Below are positions 1 to 9,255 of a stretch of DNA of 64,000 nucleotides, one piece after another. The stretch lies in contig NZ_RWIN01000038.1 in the NCBI RefSeq assembly GCF_009761815.1, forward strand, positions 1 to 64,000, given 5' to 3'. The first letter of the stretch is position 1. Every line of letters begins with the position of its first letter. The notes under the pieces are model-generated. The model did no database searches, was not told the origin of the DNA, and was given only the letters and a program-made list of their open reading frames with translations. Both the position numbers and the translations under genes were made by a program. The DNA is from Pseudomonas sp. PB120. GTDB lineage: Bacteria > Pseudomonadota > Gammaproteobacteria > Pseudomonadales > Pseudomonadaceae.

Positions 1-82
1 GAGGCTGCGTCGGGCTGCGCAGCGGCCCCCGAGGGCGGTCCTGCGGACACGCAACGCAGCCTCGTGCCTCGGCAGCTGCTAC
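1..82. repeat. REP composite (GTAGCAGCTG family), inverted copy
   Basis: The reverse complement begins GTAGCAGCTGCCGAGG and matches the element at 3388-3489 almost base for base across about 80 bases. It lies just downstream of the histidine kinase gene, so the kinase/kaiC pair is bracketed by inverted copies. It may act as a transcript end or an mRNA-stabilising structure for the minus-strand operon; that role is inferred. Confidence 0.75.
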
Positions 83-106
83 GCTCCCCGAAACGTGCGC
101 GTGTAC

Positions 107-1765
107 TCAGATCCGGATCATCTCCCGCACCTTCGCCGTCAACAGGTCGAAGGTGAAGGGCTTGGTGATCATCTGCATGCCAGGATCGAGGAAGCCCCCG
201 CGCACAGCCGCATGTTCCGCGTAACCGGTGATGAACAACACCTTCAGTTCAGGGCGGTACTGCCGGCCGATTTCCGCCAGTTGCCGGCCGTTCATGCCGG
301 GTAACCCGACATCGCTGATCAACAGATCGATACGCTGCGCGGAATCAAGAATCGGCACCGCACTGTCCGCATCCCCCGCTTCGACAAACGCATAGCCCAA
401 CTCGCTCAGCACCGTGCTGACCAATACCCGTACCGCCGGATCGTCCTCGACGATCAACACGGTTTCACCGTTCTGCGCGAAAGGTGCGTGCGGGATATCG
501 ACCGGTTCGTGCTGCGGCACGTCTCCTCCAAAACGCGGCAGAAACAGACTCACAGTGGTGCCTTTCCCCACGACGCTGTCGATGGCGACATGACCGCCGG
601 ACTGTTTGGTAAAGCCATAGATCATCGACAACCCGAGGCCGGTGCCCTGGCCAATTGGCTTGGTGGTGAAGAAGGGGTCGAAGGCGCGGTTGATGGTGCT
701 TTGCGGCATGCCGCAGCCGGTGTCGGTCACGCTCAACACTACGTAATCTCCTGGCGCCAGGCTGCCTTGGTTTTCGGTTGTCAGGTGCTGGTTTTCAGTC
801 TTGACCACCAATTTGCCCCCGTTGGGCATGGCATCCCGAGCATTGATTACCAGGTTGAGCAGGGCGCTTTCCAATTGATTTGGGTCCGCTTCGGCAACCC
901 ACAGGCCATCACTCAGGTGCATGTCCAGCTGGATGCTTTCGTTGATGCTGCGTTGCAGCAGTTCGCCCATGGATTCCACCAGCGTATTCATCTGCACCGG
1001 TTTGGAATCCAGCGACTGCCGCCGGGAGAACGCCAGCAGACGATGGGTCAGACCCGCCGCACGGTTGGCCGAGGTCACGCCCAGGTCGATCAGGCTGTCC
1101 AGATCCTCGGTGCGCCCGCGGGCCAGGCGCCGGCGCAGCAACTCCAGACTGCCGATGATGCCGGTGAGCATGTTGTTGAAGTCGTGGGCAATGCCGCCAG
1201 TGAGCTGGCCGACCGCTTCCATTTTCTGCGACTGACGCAAGGCTTCTTCGTTATGGCGCAATTGCGCAGTACGCTCCTCGACTTGCTGCTCAAGGGTTTC
1301 GAGGGTGGTTTGCAGGCGCAACTCACTTTGGCTCAAGTCGACCAGCCGATCCCTGGCCTCGTATTGTCGTCGTCGACCGCGCAACGCGGTGGTCACCAGG
1401 CTGATCAGGGTGACCGGGTGGAAAGGGCGCTCGAGAAAGGTGACATTGCCCAGTTGCGGACTGAAACGCGACGCCGGGTTCTGTTCCGGGCCACCATGGT
1501 AGGTCAGCAAGACGATGGGCAAGTCCGACCAGGCCGGTTGTTGCTCGATAAGGGCGAGCAGCGGCTCAAGGTCAACGCCCAACAAGGCTTCGGAGGCGAT
1601 CAGCAGCAAGCCGGCACCCAGTTCCAATTCCCCGCACAGCCCGCCAAGATCACGGGTCACGATGCCTTCGTAGCCCGCTTCTTTAAGCATCATCAGGGCA
1701 ATCTGGCTGTCACGTCCCAGCGGCGCGAGAATGATCGCGCGCTCGGACGTTGCCTCCCGGGCCAT
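107..1765 (-). CDS. Hybrid sensor histidine kinase / response regulator
   Basis: This is a cytoplasmic hybrid histidine kinase of about 552 residues with no membrane segment. Residues 10-125 resemble a receiver domain, but the usual phosphoacceptor region reads LLLIASEAL, with no aspartate, so it looks like a pseudo-receiver. A coiled linker (140-180) leads to a HisKA box, IAHDFNNML, with the phospho-histidine near 194. A HATPase domain follows (NARDAMPNGG, DTGCGMP, GTGLGLSMIYG). The C-terminal receiver (about 430-550) has EDD and the acceptor aspartate in LLISDVGLPGMNG. The ATG at 1765 shares one base with the stop of the upstream KaiC-like gene (TGATG), which indicates translational coupling; a GTG one codon earlier is also possible. 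It most likely forms a signalling pair with that ATPase. The signal and output are unknown. Confidence 0.88.
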   Translation of the reverse strand: MAREATSERAIILAPLGRDSQIALMMLKEAGYEGIVTRDLGGLCGELELGAGLLLIASEALLGVDLEPLLALIEQQPAWSDLPIVLLTYHGGPEQNPASRFSPQLGNVTFLERPFHPVTLISLVTTALRGRRRQYEARDRLVDLSQSELRLQTTLETLEQQVEERTAQLRHNEEALRQSQKMEAVGQLTGGIAHDFNNMLTGIIGSLELLRRRLARGRTEDLDSLIDLGVTSANRAAGLTHRLLAFSRRQSLDSKPVQMNTLVESMGELLQRSINESIQLDMHLSDGLWVAEADPNQLESALLNLVINARDAMPNGGKLVVKTENQHLTTENQGSLAPGDYVVLSVTDTGCGMPQSTINRAFDPFFTTKPIGQGTGLGLSMIYGFTKQSGGHVAIDSVVGKGTTVSLFLPRFGGDVPQHEPVDIPHAPFAQNGETVLIVEDDPAVRVLVSTVLSELGYAFVEAGDADSAVPILDSAQRIDLLISDVGLPGMNGRQLAEIGRQYRPELKVLFITGYAEHAAVRGGFLDPGMQMITKPFTFDLLTAKVREMIRI

Positions 1766-3282
1766 CACGGACTCTCGTCCCCGAGCAGCGGCTTGCTCGC
1801 GCCCAAGTAGGTCGGCACACCACGCAACACGCCCTGGAAGGCGTCCAGCGGTTCGCCGATGGTCATGCCGCGCCCGTTGATGCGGTATTCGCGGATGGTC
1901 GATTCATGGCTGCCCGTACGTTTTTTGATAATTGAAATCGCTCGGCGAACTTTGCCCACCGCTTCGAAGTAACGCAGCAGAATGACCGAGTCGGCCAGGT
2001 AGGTAATGTCCACGGGCGCTTGCATGTCGCCGACCAACCCGTGCTGGGCAACGGTCATGAACGTCGCGGCGCCCTGGCGATTGAGGTACAGCAGCAATTC
2101 GTGCATGTGCAATATCAGCGCATTCTCTTCAGGCATAGCAGCTTGGTAGCCGTTGATGCTGTCGATGACCACGGTTTTGATCCCGCCCTCGTCGACGCAG
2201 CGGCGAACCCGGTGAGTGAATTCGCCGGGGGAGAGCTCGGCGGCATCCACTTGTTCGATCAACAGATTGCCGGTCTCTTGCAGGGCTTTCAGGTCGATGC
2301 CCATGTTTTTCATGCGCTCGAACAGCAGGCCGAGGTCTTCATCGAAAATGAATAATGCAGCTTTTTCGCCACGGGCCACGGCTGCTGCGGCGAAGATCAT
2401 CGAGATCAGCGACTTGCCGGTACCGGCCGGGCCGAGGATCAAGGTGCTCGAACCGGTCTCGATACCGCCACCGAGCAGGGCGTCCATTTCCGCAATGCCG
2501 CTGGTGAGTTGCGTGCGAACGTACTTGCCGCGATGTTCGGCGGCGACCAGGCGGGGGAACACGTGCACGCCGTCGCCCATGATGGTGAAGTCGTGATAGC
2601 CGCCACGGTATTTTTGCCCACGGTACTTCACCACGCGGATCCGCCGGCGTTCGGCGCCATAGTTGGGGGTCAGCTCTTCCAGGCGAATAACACCGTGGGC
2701 CACGCTGTGCACGGTTTTATCGAGGGACTCGGTGGTCAGGTCGTCCAGCAGCACCACGGTGGCGTCATACCGCACAAAGTAGTGTTTGATCGCGAGGATC
2801 TGGCGCCGGTAGCGCAGCGAGCTTTGGGCCAGCAGGCGTATTTCCGAAAGGCTGTCGAGTACCACACGGGTAGGCTTCACCCGTTCGACCACTTCGAAAA
2901 TCTGCTTGGTGGCTTCACCCAGTTCAAGGTCGGAGGAGTACAGAAGGCTCTGCTGATGTTCGGCATTGAGCAGGCTTTCCGGCGGCGTCAGCTCGAAGAT
3001 ATGGATGTTTTCATCCAGCTCCCAGCCGTGGGACAGCGCCCCTTGGCGTAACTCTCGCTCGGTTTCCGACAAGGTGATGTACAACGAGCGCTCGCCGGCT
3101 TTCGCGCCGGCCAACAGGAAATGCAAGGCAACGGTGGTTTTGCCGGTTCCGGGTTCGCCTTCCAGCAAAAATACATGGCCGCGGGACAGTCCACCGGCCA
3201 GGATGTCATCCAGACCTTCGATGCCGGTGGCGGCTTTTGCACTGAACAACTCGTTTGATGTAGACAAAAAATGCCCTCTCAT
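1765..3282 (-). CDS. KaiC-like two-domain RecA-family ATPase
   Basis: The protein has two tandem KaiC domains in 505 residues. The first Walker A is GEPGTGKTT at residues 42-50; the second, GPAGTGKSL, lies near 285. Walker B-like strands end in RVVLDSLSE and KTVVIDSING. Length and layout match cyanobacterial KaiC (about 519 residues), but no kaiA or kaiB is nearby, so a true clock is not implied. In proteobacteria such proteins are often encoded beside sensor kinases and linked to stress or regulation. Here the stop overlaps the start of the hybrid kinase, so the two are co-transcribed. The 290 bases upstream contain REP elements, and any promoter must lie among or next to them. Confidence 0.9.
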   Translation of the reverse strand: MRGHFLSTSNELFSAKAATGIEGLDDILAGGLSRGHVFLLEGEPGTGKTTVALHFLLAGAKAGERSLYITLSETERELRQGALSHGWELDENIHIFELTPPESLLNAEHQQSLLYSSDLELGEATKQIFEVVERVKPTRVVLDSLSEIRLLAQSSLRYRRQILAIKHYFVRYDATVVLLDDLTTESLDKTVHSVAHGVIRLEELTPNYGAERRRIRVVKYRGQKYRGGYHDFTIMGDGVHVFPRLVAAEHRGKYVRTQLTSGIAEMDALLGGGIETGSSTLILGPAGTGKSLISMIFAAAAVARGEKAALFIFDEDLGLLFERMKNMGIDLKALQETGNLLIEQVDAAELSPGEFTHRVRRCVDEGGIKTVVIDSINGYQAAMPEENALILHMHELLLYLNRQGAATFMTVAQHGLVGDMQAPVDITYLADSVILLRYFEAVGKVRRAISIIKKRTGSHESTIREYRINGRGMTIGEPLDAFQGVLRGVPTYLGASKPLLGDESP

Positions 3283-3387
3283 GACTAGGGGAAGCGAGGC
3301 AGCAGGCCGTATGTGCCTGAATGGACTGCCTGATCACTTGACCTTTAGCCGCGATGAGCGTTCAACACTTTTTGCTTTCGCACCCTT

Positions 3388-3562
3388 GTAGCAGCTGTCG
3401 AGCCTGCGAAGCTGCGTTGCGCGTTCGCAGGACCGCCCTCGGGGGCCGCTGCGCAGCCCGACGCAGCCTCGTGCCTCGACAGCTGCTACATAGGGCGCGC
3501 GCGGGGGATGCTTGTAGCAGCTGTCGAGCCTGCGAGGCTGCGTCCGAGCGCGCAGCGGTCGC
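3388..3562. repeat. REP composite (GTAGCAGCTG family), two units
   Basis: Unit one (3388-3489) starts GTAGCAGCTGTCGAGCC and ends CGACAGCTGCTAC, so its ends form an inverted repeat. Unit two (3514-3562) starts with the same GTAGCAGCTGTCGAGCC and ends AGCGGTCGC, like the copy at 60652-60693. Unit one is a near-identical inverted copy of 1-82. Together they fill most of the gap between the TPR gene and the KaiC-like gene. I see no coding sequence here. Confidence 0.8.
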
Positions 3563-3572
3563 CCGGTGAGCG

Positions 3573-4628
3573 TCAAAGACCTTGCTGCAACGCCGGATCG
3601 TCGGGATTGAGCTGTTCCAGCTCCGCCAACAGAATCTGCACGTTCTGCAACTGTCCGCTTTCCTTCCAGTAATTGATCAGCAGCACCCGAGCCTTGCGGT
3701 CGGACGGGTGACGCTGGACGATTTCCTGCAATTGTTTTTGCGCCGCCTCCAGTTCTTCCTCGCCGTGCAGCGTGGTGGCAAGGTCGTAGCGGTAATCCTT
3801 ATTGTCCGGCTCAAGTTCTACAGCTTTGGACAAGCCAAGCAGGGCGAACTCGCTTTGACCGTGATGCAGCAACCAAAGGCCCAGGGCATGTTGCAGATAA
3901 GCGGAGTCGGGCTGTGTTTGCAGTTGCTTGGCCAGCAACTGCCGGGCCGCGTCGCTTTGTCCCTGCCTGTCCAGCACATCAATCTGCATCACCAGCGCGG
4001 GCAAATTGCCGGGGTCCAGTTTCAAACTCTCCTCGAGTGCCTGTTGCGCTTCTTTCAATTCGGCGTTGTGCAGGTGCAATCGTGCCAGTTGATAGAAGTT
4101 GGCGGCGCTGGGTGGCGCGGCTTTCAGAACCTGTTCCCAAGCATCGATGGCTTGCTCCAACGGCCCGAAGTACAAGCCAAGGTCATCCGGCGAAAGCCCG
4201 AGCAGCGCATTGACCGCGGCGAGCCGCACGCTCTGCTCGCTGTCGTCGAGCAAGGGCCCGAGCAACAGGCTGCGCTGGCCGTTGGGCACCAGCCCGCTGA
4301 TGCTTCTGATCGCGGCAATGCGCACCTCGGGGTCGGCGTGCTGCAGGTCCGCATCTGCCAGTTTCAAGGCTTGGGGGCTGGGGTAGTTGGGCAGCTCGGC
4401 GTGCAGCCAGATGCGTCGTTTGGGTGAAATGTCGGGACGACCCAATTGCTGGTACAGGACCCGCGCAGCGCCTGGTTGACCGTTGCGAGCCTGGTTCAGC
4501 GCTTCGCTATAACCGCGCTTGATCGCCTCCGGGACCACGGGGGTTGAGGTGCGCAGGAACGCCCAGGCAAGCCCGATGGCAATCAGGGCGCAAGCGCAGA
4601 TGAGCAAATAACGGCGGGACAGGGGCAT
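3573..4628 (-). CDS. Membrane-anchored HEAT/TPR repeat protein
   Basis: This protein of about 351 residues has an N-terminal hydrophobic segment (LLICACALIAIGLAWAFL), probably an uncleaved anchor or signal peptide, followed by periplasmic helical repeats. Residues about 90-145 look like HEAT repeats (ADPEVRIAAIRSISGLVP, SEQSVRLAAVNALLGL). Residues about 165-340 contain TPR-like pairs such as FYQLARLHLHNAELKEAQ and LQHALGLWLLHHGQSEFA. No catalytic motif is visible; a scaffold or complex-assembly role is usual for such proteins. I prefer the ATG at 4628; a TTG seven codons upstream (4649) would give 358 residues but has a weaker ribosome site. HEAT and TPR together recall fragments of cytochrome-linked or multi-heme systems, but there are no heme motifs. 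Confidence 0.7.
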   Translation of the reverse strand: MPLSRRYLLICACALIAIGLAWAFLRTSTPVVPEAIKRGYSEALNQARNGQPGAARVLYQQLGRPDISPKRRIWLHAELPNYPSPQALKLADADLQHADPEVRIAAIRSISGLVPNGQRSLLLGPLLDDSEQSVRLAAVNALLGLSPDDLGLYFGPLEQAIDAWEQVLKAAPPSAANFYQLARLHLHNAELKEAQQALEESLKLDPGNLPALVMQIDVLDRQGQSDAARQLLAKQLQTQPDSAYLQHALGLWLLHHGQSEFALLGLSKAVELEPDNKDYRYDLATTLHGEEELEAAQKQLQEIVQRHPSDRKARVLLINYWKESGQLQNVQILLAELEQLNPDDPALQQGL

Positions 4629-4703
4629 GCAGGAATCCGTTGCTGGCAAGCTTTTGCAAAGGCGCCAGCTTCGGTCAGGCAGGGCCGTGAGTCAAATCCT
4701 GAC

Positions 4704-5603
4704 TCAGTTCAGCACGTATTCGATGGGTTCAAGGGCCGGCGGCAAATCGGTTTGCCCCAATGCCGCCAGCACTTCACGTTCCAGGGTGCGCAGGATGGCA
4801 TTACAAGGCAGGTCGTTTTCATCGAAGCCGAACGGGTCCTCCAGATCGTCGCCGATTTCATCGAGGCCAAAAAAGGTGTAGCTGACAATGGCCGTGAACA
4901 CGGGGGTCAACCAGCCCAGTGGTTCGGCCATGGCAAACGGCAGCAGGATGCAGAACAGGTAAATCGTGCGGTGCAGCAACAAGGTGTACGGAAAAGGCAG
5001 CGGAGTACTTTTGATCCGTTCGCAGCTGGCTTGAACCTGACTCAGGCTGACCAGTCGAGCCTCAAGCTGGGTGTACCGCCATTCACTGATCCGGCCGCTG
5101 TGGGCCAACGTCGAGAAGTGAGCGCCAATGCGCTGGAGGAGGGCGTCGGTCAGGTTGGGATGGCTGGCCTCTATAGCTGATTTCGTCCAGGGGTTGATGG
5201 CAGCCGACTCATCTTCCCGGCGCAGGCGAGCGATCAAACCGTGGGCAAAGCCGCAGAGCTCGCGTAACACATGAGCCCGTTCGATCTCGTCCATCAACCC
5301 CTGGGTCTGCCGAATCAGCGAGCGCACCTCAATGATCAGCTGCCCGAGTTGCTTGCGGCCCTCCCACCAGCGGTCGTAGCAGGCGTTGTTGCGAAAGCTC
5401 ATGAAGATCGACAGCGACAGGCCCAGCAAGGTGAACGGCGTGGCGTTGACCTTGGAAAAATACGCCGGGTGCCAGGTCTCGACCAGCACGATCACCGAGG
5501 CCAGCAGCGTGACCAACAGACTGCGCAGCGCGATGCGCTTGGCAATCGAGCCCTTGAGGGAAAACAGGATGCCGATCAGGTTCGGCTTGGCACGCACAAT
5601 CAT
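4704..5603 (-). CDS. Bestrophin family (UPF0187) anion channel
   Basis: The 299-residue protein fits bacterial bestrophins (about 300). It is an inner-membrane channel family, pentameric in known structures, conducting anions or cations. Visible hallmarks are hydrophobic segments at about 24-42 and 55-70, the motif SFRNNACYDRWWEGRK after the second segment, two more hydrophobic segments at about 210-245 (TIYLFCILLPFAMAEPLGWL), and the acidic signature GDDLEDPFGFDENDLP near 255-270. It stands alone, with 54 bases separating it from the TPR gene start, which could share its transcript. Physiological role in pseudomonads is unknown to me. Confidence 0.88.
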   Translation of the reverse strand: MIVRAKPNLIGILFSLKGSIAKRIALRSLLVTLLASVIVLVETWHPAYFSKVNATPFTLLGLSLSIFMSFRNNACYDRWWEGRKQLGQLIIEVRSLIRQTQGLMDEIERAHVLRELCGFAHGLIARLRREDESAAINPWTKSAIEASHPNLTDALLQRIGAHFSTLAHSGRISEWRYTQLEARLVSLSQVQASCERIKSTPLPFPYTLLLHRTIYLFCILLPFAMAEPLGWLTPVFTAIVSYTFFGLDEIGDDLEDPFGFDENDLPCNAILRTLEREVLAALGQTDLPPALEPIEYVLN

Positions 5604-5941
5604 GGTCAGAGGCTTTTTAAATGACGCTTTCGCAGCGGTTTCAGCCTAGGGGGAGGGCAGGTGTCTGTCCAATCGCTATGGCTGACGGGGTCATCGAGCG
5701 GATCTATCGATATGTCCCTAATCATCGAGTTGTACGCAAACTTGTGGCGAGGGAGCTCGCTCCCGCTTGAGTGCGCAGCACTCACAAAATTTCAGGAGCA
5801 GGCACACTTTTGGGGCCGCTGAGCAATCCAGCGGGAGCAAGCTCCCTCGCCACAGGTTTGGTGCTTTTTCCTACAGGTCGCGTCGACACCGAAAGCTGTC
5901 GAGGCACCCATGCAGTGACTACGCTTGCTGGAGATGACTCG
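5604..5941. other. Intergenic region with a REP pair
   Basis: This 338-base gap separates the divergent bestrophin and FUSC genes. Its middle (5744-5853) is an inverted REP pair. An open frame runs through it from 5771 into the FUSC gene, but its first 57 codons translate the REP and lack family similarity, so I treat that as spurious. Promoters for both genes must lie here; I could not pick convincing boxes. Confidence 0.6.
5744..5853. repeat. REP pair, GTGGCGAGGGAGC family
   Basis: The element begins GTGGCGAGGGAGCTCGCTCC and ends with the inverted form GGGAGCAAGCTCCCTCGCCAC. The same family occurs at 31179-31271 and 51923-52069 in this window. Confidence 0.85.
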
Positions 5942-8089
5942 ATGAGTGTTCCCATGCAACCGCTGCTGCAATATTTCAAGGCGATACTCAACCCCGGCCC
6001 CGGGGTGTTGTTGTTCGCCTTGAGAACCATCGCGGCGGGCATTCTGACGCTGTACCTGGCGTTCCTTTTCGACCTGGACCAGCCCAAGTGGTCGATCATG
6101 GCGGTGGTCATCGTCAGCCAGCCGCTGGGTGGCATGGCCTTGGCCCGAAGCTTTGGCCAGGTTATCGGCACCACGGCGGGGGCGGTCGTTGCGGTGGTGA
6201 TCATGGCGATATTCCCCCAGGCGCCGCTGCCGTTCATCGTCACCCTGGCGTTGTGGTTGGCGCTGTGTACCGCCGGCGGCACCTTGCTGCGTTACACCAG
6301 TTCCCAGGCCTTTGTGTTGAGCGGCTATACGGCGGTGGTCGTGGCGCTGCTGGCAGTACCCGATCAGGACGGCACCTTTCTTCTGGCCGTTACCCGTGTG
6401 ACTGAAACGCTGCTGGCGGTAGCTTGCGTGTGCGTGGTGAGCCTGCTCACTGCGCGGCCGGAAGCCGTGGCCCGGGACTACTTCGCCAAGATCGACCAAG
6501 TGATCAAACTGCTGGCGACCCACTCCGCCGCTGTCATTCGAACCGAAGAGAGCGAGGCCGATTTTCAGCAGCGGCAGATGCAATTGCTCGGTGCGATCAG
6601 CGCCCTGGAGGGCGTGCGCCGACATTTGTATTTCGATGCGCCTCGGTTGCGCAGCGCTAATGGGCTGGTGCAACTGCTGGGTAATCAGTTGGTGCTGCTG
6701 ACCTCGCGGCTGACCGCGCTGCGCCATCAACGACAACTGCTGGCCGAGCGCTGGGAAGGCGCGTTGCCTCCAGAGATTCAACATCTGCGCGCCGAGGAAC
6801 TGGCCTTTCTCGATGAACTGGCGGTGAAAGGGCGCTCGCTTTCGGCCGAGGCGCGCAAACCGTTTCTGGCGTTGCAGCAGCGTTTCGATGACCAGGCCTA
6901 CAAGGCGGAACAACTCACCGAAACGATGCCGGCCACCCTGCGCTCGCTGGCCTGGTCACTGCGTTGGGAACAGGCGCGGATGTTGGAGCAACTGGGGCAG
7001 ATTCTGGAACTGGGCGATGCGATCCAGGAAGGGCGTGAAGCGAGTTGCGTGTACCGCGGGCAGGAAAACCCGCTGCATCTGGACTTCACCCTGGCGGCCA
7101 TGAACGCGATCCGGGCTTTTACGGCACTGGTCGTGGCCGGAATGATCTGGATCGAAACCGGTTGGGACGGAGCCCGAGGCGGGATGATCGTGGTGGGAAT
7201 CCTCTGTTCGCTGATGGCGACGTTTCCACGGCCGTTGCTGGCCAGCCAGAGTTTTGCCAGGGGGCTGGCGTTGGCACTGGTGGTGTCGGGCCTGTATCTG
7301 TTCCTGCTGATACCGCTGATCAGTGAATTCGAGCTGCTCGCCTTGTTGCTCGTTCCGTTGTTGTACGCCGTCGCGGTGGGGCTCTCCAGCCCACCCACCA
7401 CAGGCACTGGCATTGGTCTGGGACTGACGACGATGTTGCTGCTTGGTCTACAAAACGTGGGGGGCGGCCAGAACACGGCCATTCAGTGGTTCGAGTTTGC
7501 CGGTGCGTATATGTGCGCTGCCACGCTGGCGCTCAGTGTCTACGCGCTGATTTTCCCGTTCAGGCCGGTGTTGCGAATGCGCCGACTGTTCAAGGAGAAC
7601 TGTGAGGAGGTCTACGCGTTGCTGAAAACGCCGACTACCGACGAGCAGCAGTTTGCGTTTGAAAGTCGTATGGTCGACCGCCTGACCATGATGCTCGGAT
7701 TGCTGCCCGCCACCAGTGACCGCCAATCCCGCGACCTGTACGAAGTCAGCCTCGGCTGCATGGCGCTGGGCGTGGCGCTGAATCAACTCCGGCAACAGGG
7801 GCAAAGCAACACCTTACTCAGTACTGAACAACAAAACCGCTTGCTGACGGCCGTCCGTGAAACAGGTCGATTGATCGCCGGGCGACCCGGAATCGACCTT
7901 CAATCGTTGCTCACACAGATGCGACGCCTGGGCGATGAACTGGACGACCTGCACCTAGACGTGCATGAACACCTGTGGTCGGTGTTCAGAATGCGCGTTG
8001 CGTTGCTGATCGTGGTGTCGTTTCTTGAGCGCTACCGCGACTACTTTCAAGCTGCAGACGTGGAAGGAGTACCGGCCCTTGCCCATTGA
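5942..8089 (+). CDS. FUSC family inner-membrane efflux protein (AaeB-like)
   Basis: This is the membrane component of a likely aromatic acid or small-molecule efflux system, about 715 residues from the ATG at 5942 (family 650-720). I reject the longer frame starting at 5771 because its extension translates a REP element. Hydrophobic helices cluster in two blocks, about residues 25-175 and 370-525, separated by a long soluble region (about 185-355) rich in Gln/Leu helices, then a cytoplasmic tail. That two-block arrangement is typical of FUSC/AaeB proteins. Its stop lies 11 bases inside the following DUF1656 gene, and a HlyD-type adaptor comes next, reproducing the aaeB-aaeX-aaeA gene set. The exported substrate cannot be told from sequence. 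Confidence 0.87.
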   Translation: MSVPMQPLLQYFKAILNPGPGVLLFALRTIAAGILTLYLAFLFDLDQPKWSIMAVVIVSQPLGGMALARSFGQVIGTTAGAVVAVVIMAIFPQAPLPFIVTLALWLALCTAGGTLLRYTSSQAFVLSGYTAVVVALLAVPDQDGTFLLAVTRVTETLLAVACVCVVSLLTARPEAVARDYFAKIDQVIKLLATHSAAVIRTEESEADFQQRQMQLLGAISALEGVRRHLYFDAPRLRSANGLVQLLGNQLVLLTSRLTALRHQRQLLAERWEGALPPEIQHLRAEELAFLDELAVKGRSLSAEARKPFLALQQRFDDQAYKAEQLTETMPATLRSLAWSLRWEQARMLEQLGQILELGDAIQEGREASCVYRGQENPLHLDFTLAAMNAIRAFTALVVAGMIWIETGWDGARGGMIVVGILCSLMATFPRPLLASQSFARGLALALVVSGLYLFLLIPLISEFELLALLLVPLLYAVAVGLSSPPTTGTGIGLGLTTMLLLGLQNVGGGQNTAIQWFEFAGAYMCAATLALSVYALIFPFRPVLRMRRLFKENCEEVYALLKTPTTDEQQFAFESRMVDRLTMMLGLLPATSDRQSRDLYEVSLGCMALGVALNQLRQQGQSNTLLSTEQQNRLLTAVRETGRLIAGRPGIDLQSLLTQMRRLGDELDDLHLDVHEHLWSVFRMRVALLIVVSFLERYRDYFQAADVEGVPALAH

Positions 8090-8279
8090 TCTGGAAGTCG
8101 GTGGCGTCTACCTGCCACCCATCGCCCAGGCCCTGCTGCTGGCCTTGCCGATTTTCCTGTTGCTGGACTGGTTGTTGCGGCGCGTCGGCGTGCTGCGTTT
8201 TGTCTGGCACGAGGCGCTGTTTGAAGGCGCCTTGTACGCCTGTGTCTGCGCGACGTTGATCCTGCTGATGGGAGCCTGA
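8079..8279 (+). CDS. DUF1656 small membrane protein (AaeX-like)
   Basis: A small protein of 66 residues from a TTG at 8079, giving a start MPIDLEVGGVYLPP that matches the usual beginning of DUF1656 proteins. The ribosome site AAGGAG lies 9 bases upstream (8064-8069). An in-frame ATG at 8025 is deep inside the FUSC gene and less likely. Two hydrophobic helices are visible (ALLLALPIFLLLDWLL and ALYACVCATLILLM). The gene overlaps the FUSC stop by 11 bases and ends 4 bases before the HlyD-type gene, so the three are one operon. DUF1656 proteins always travel with FUSC/HlyD pairs; their biochemical role is unknown. Confidence 0.85.
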   Translation: MPIDLEVGGVYLPPIAQALLLALPIFLLLDWLLRRVGVLRFVWHEALFEGALYACVCATLILLMGA

Positions 8280-8283
8280 CCTC

Positions 8284-9243
8284 TTGAAAAAGATTTTTCC
8301 CCGACTCACGACCTTGGCGGTAGTGGTGCTGGCGTTCGTCCTGGGCTGGTTCGCCTGGGAACATTACACCCGCGCGCCGTGGACCCGGGATGCGCGGGTG
8401 CGGGCCGATGTGGTGACCCTGTCAGCGGATGTGTCCGGGCGCATTGTCAGCCTCGGTGTCCAGGACAACCAGCACGTCGACAAGGGGCAATTGCTGCTGG
8501 AGATTGATCCGGCGCGCTACACGCTGGCGGTGGAACATTCCAAACGCTCGGTGGAAGTGGCCAAAGCCACGCTGGGGCAGTCCCAGGCCTCGATTGTTGC
8601 CAGCGAAGCACTGCTCAGGCAGCGCCAGAGTGAAGAGGTCCGGCGACGGACCCTCAAGCAACGGTTCGCGATCTCGGGGGAAGAGTGGGAAAAATCCAGC
8701 ACCGAGGTCGCCGTCGCCCAGGCCGAATTGCTGCGCAATCAGGCCAACCTCGGCCTGGCCCAGGCCAATGTGCAGTTGGCAATCGCGGCGCTGACCCAGG
8801 CCGAACTGGACTTGCAGCGCACCCGGGTCGAATCCCCCGTCAGTGGCTACGTGACCAACCTGCTGACCCGTCAGGGCGACTACGCATCGGCCGGTGGCGC
8901 CTTGTTGGCGCTGGTGGACAGCGATTCGTTCTACGTCAGCGGTTACTTCGAGGAAACCAAGCTGCCGCGCATCGAGGAGGGGGATCGCGTGAAAATCGAA
9001 TTGATGAGCGGCGAGACCTTCGGCGGCACGGTGCAAAGCATCGCCTTCGCCATCGCCGACCGGGAAAACCTGCCGGGTGGTCGCCTGCTGGCCACCATCA
9101 ACCCCAGCTACACCTGGGTCAAGCTGGCGCAGCGGGTGCCGGTGCGGATACTGATCGATGCCGACTATGCGGGCAAAGCCAAACTTCGTGCCGGGACCAC
9201 GGCCACCGTGACCGTCCAGGAAACCCGCACCCCTCAAAATTAA
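8284..9243 (+). CDS. HlyD/EmrA-type periplasmic adaptor of efflux system (AaeA-like)
   Basis: This membrane fusion protein of 319 residues bridges the FUSC pump to an outer-membrane channel. It begins with TTG (LKKIFPRLTTLAVV...) 4 bases after the DUF1656 gene. One N-terminal transmembrane helix (about 7-25) is followed by the biotinyl-lipoyl half motif GRIVSLGVQDNQHVDKGQ (about 50-68), an Ala/Gln-rich coiled-coil hairpin (about 80-175), the second lipoyl half (RVESPVSGYVTNLLTRQGDY), and a beta-barrel domain (VDSDSFYVSGYFEETKLP). No outer-membrane partner is in this operon, so a shared channel is probable. Confidence 0.88.
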   Translation: MKKIFPRLTTLAVVVLAFVLGWFAWEHYTRAPWTRDARVRADVVTLSADVSGRIVSLGVQDNQHVDKGQLLLEIDPARYTLAVEHSKRSVEVAKATLGQSQASIVASEALLRQRQSEEVRRRTLKQRFAISGEEWEKSSTEVAVAQAELLRNQANLGLAQANVQLAIAALTQAELDLQRTRVESPVSGYVTNLLTRQGDYASAGGALLALVDSDSFYVSGYFEETKLPRIEEGDRVKIELMSGETFGGTVQSIAFAIADRENLPGGRLLATINPSYTWVKLAQRVPVRILIDADYAGKAKLRAGTTATVTVQETRTPQN

Positions 9244-9255
9244 CGATAACCCCCT

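Noticed and set aside
5771..5941. An N-terminal extension of the FUSC protein by 57 residues
   Set aside because: It translates a REP element; the ATG at 5942 matches the usual family start.
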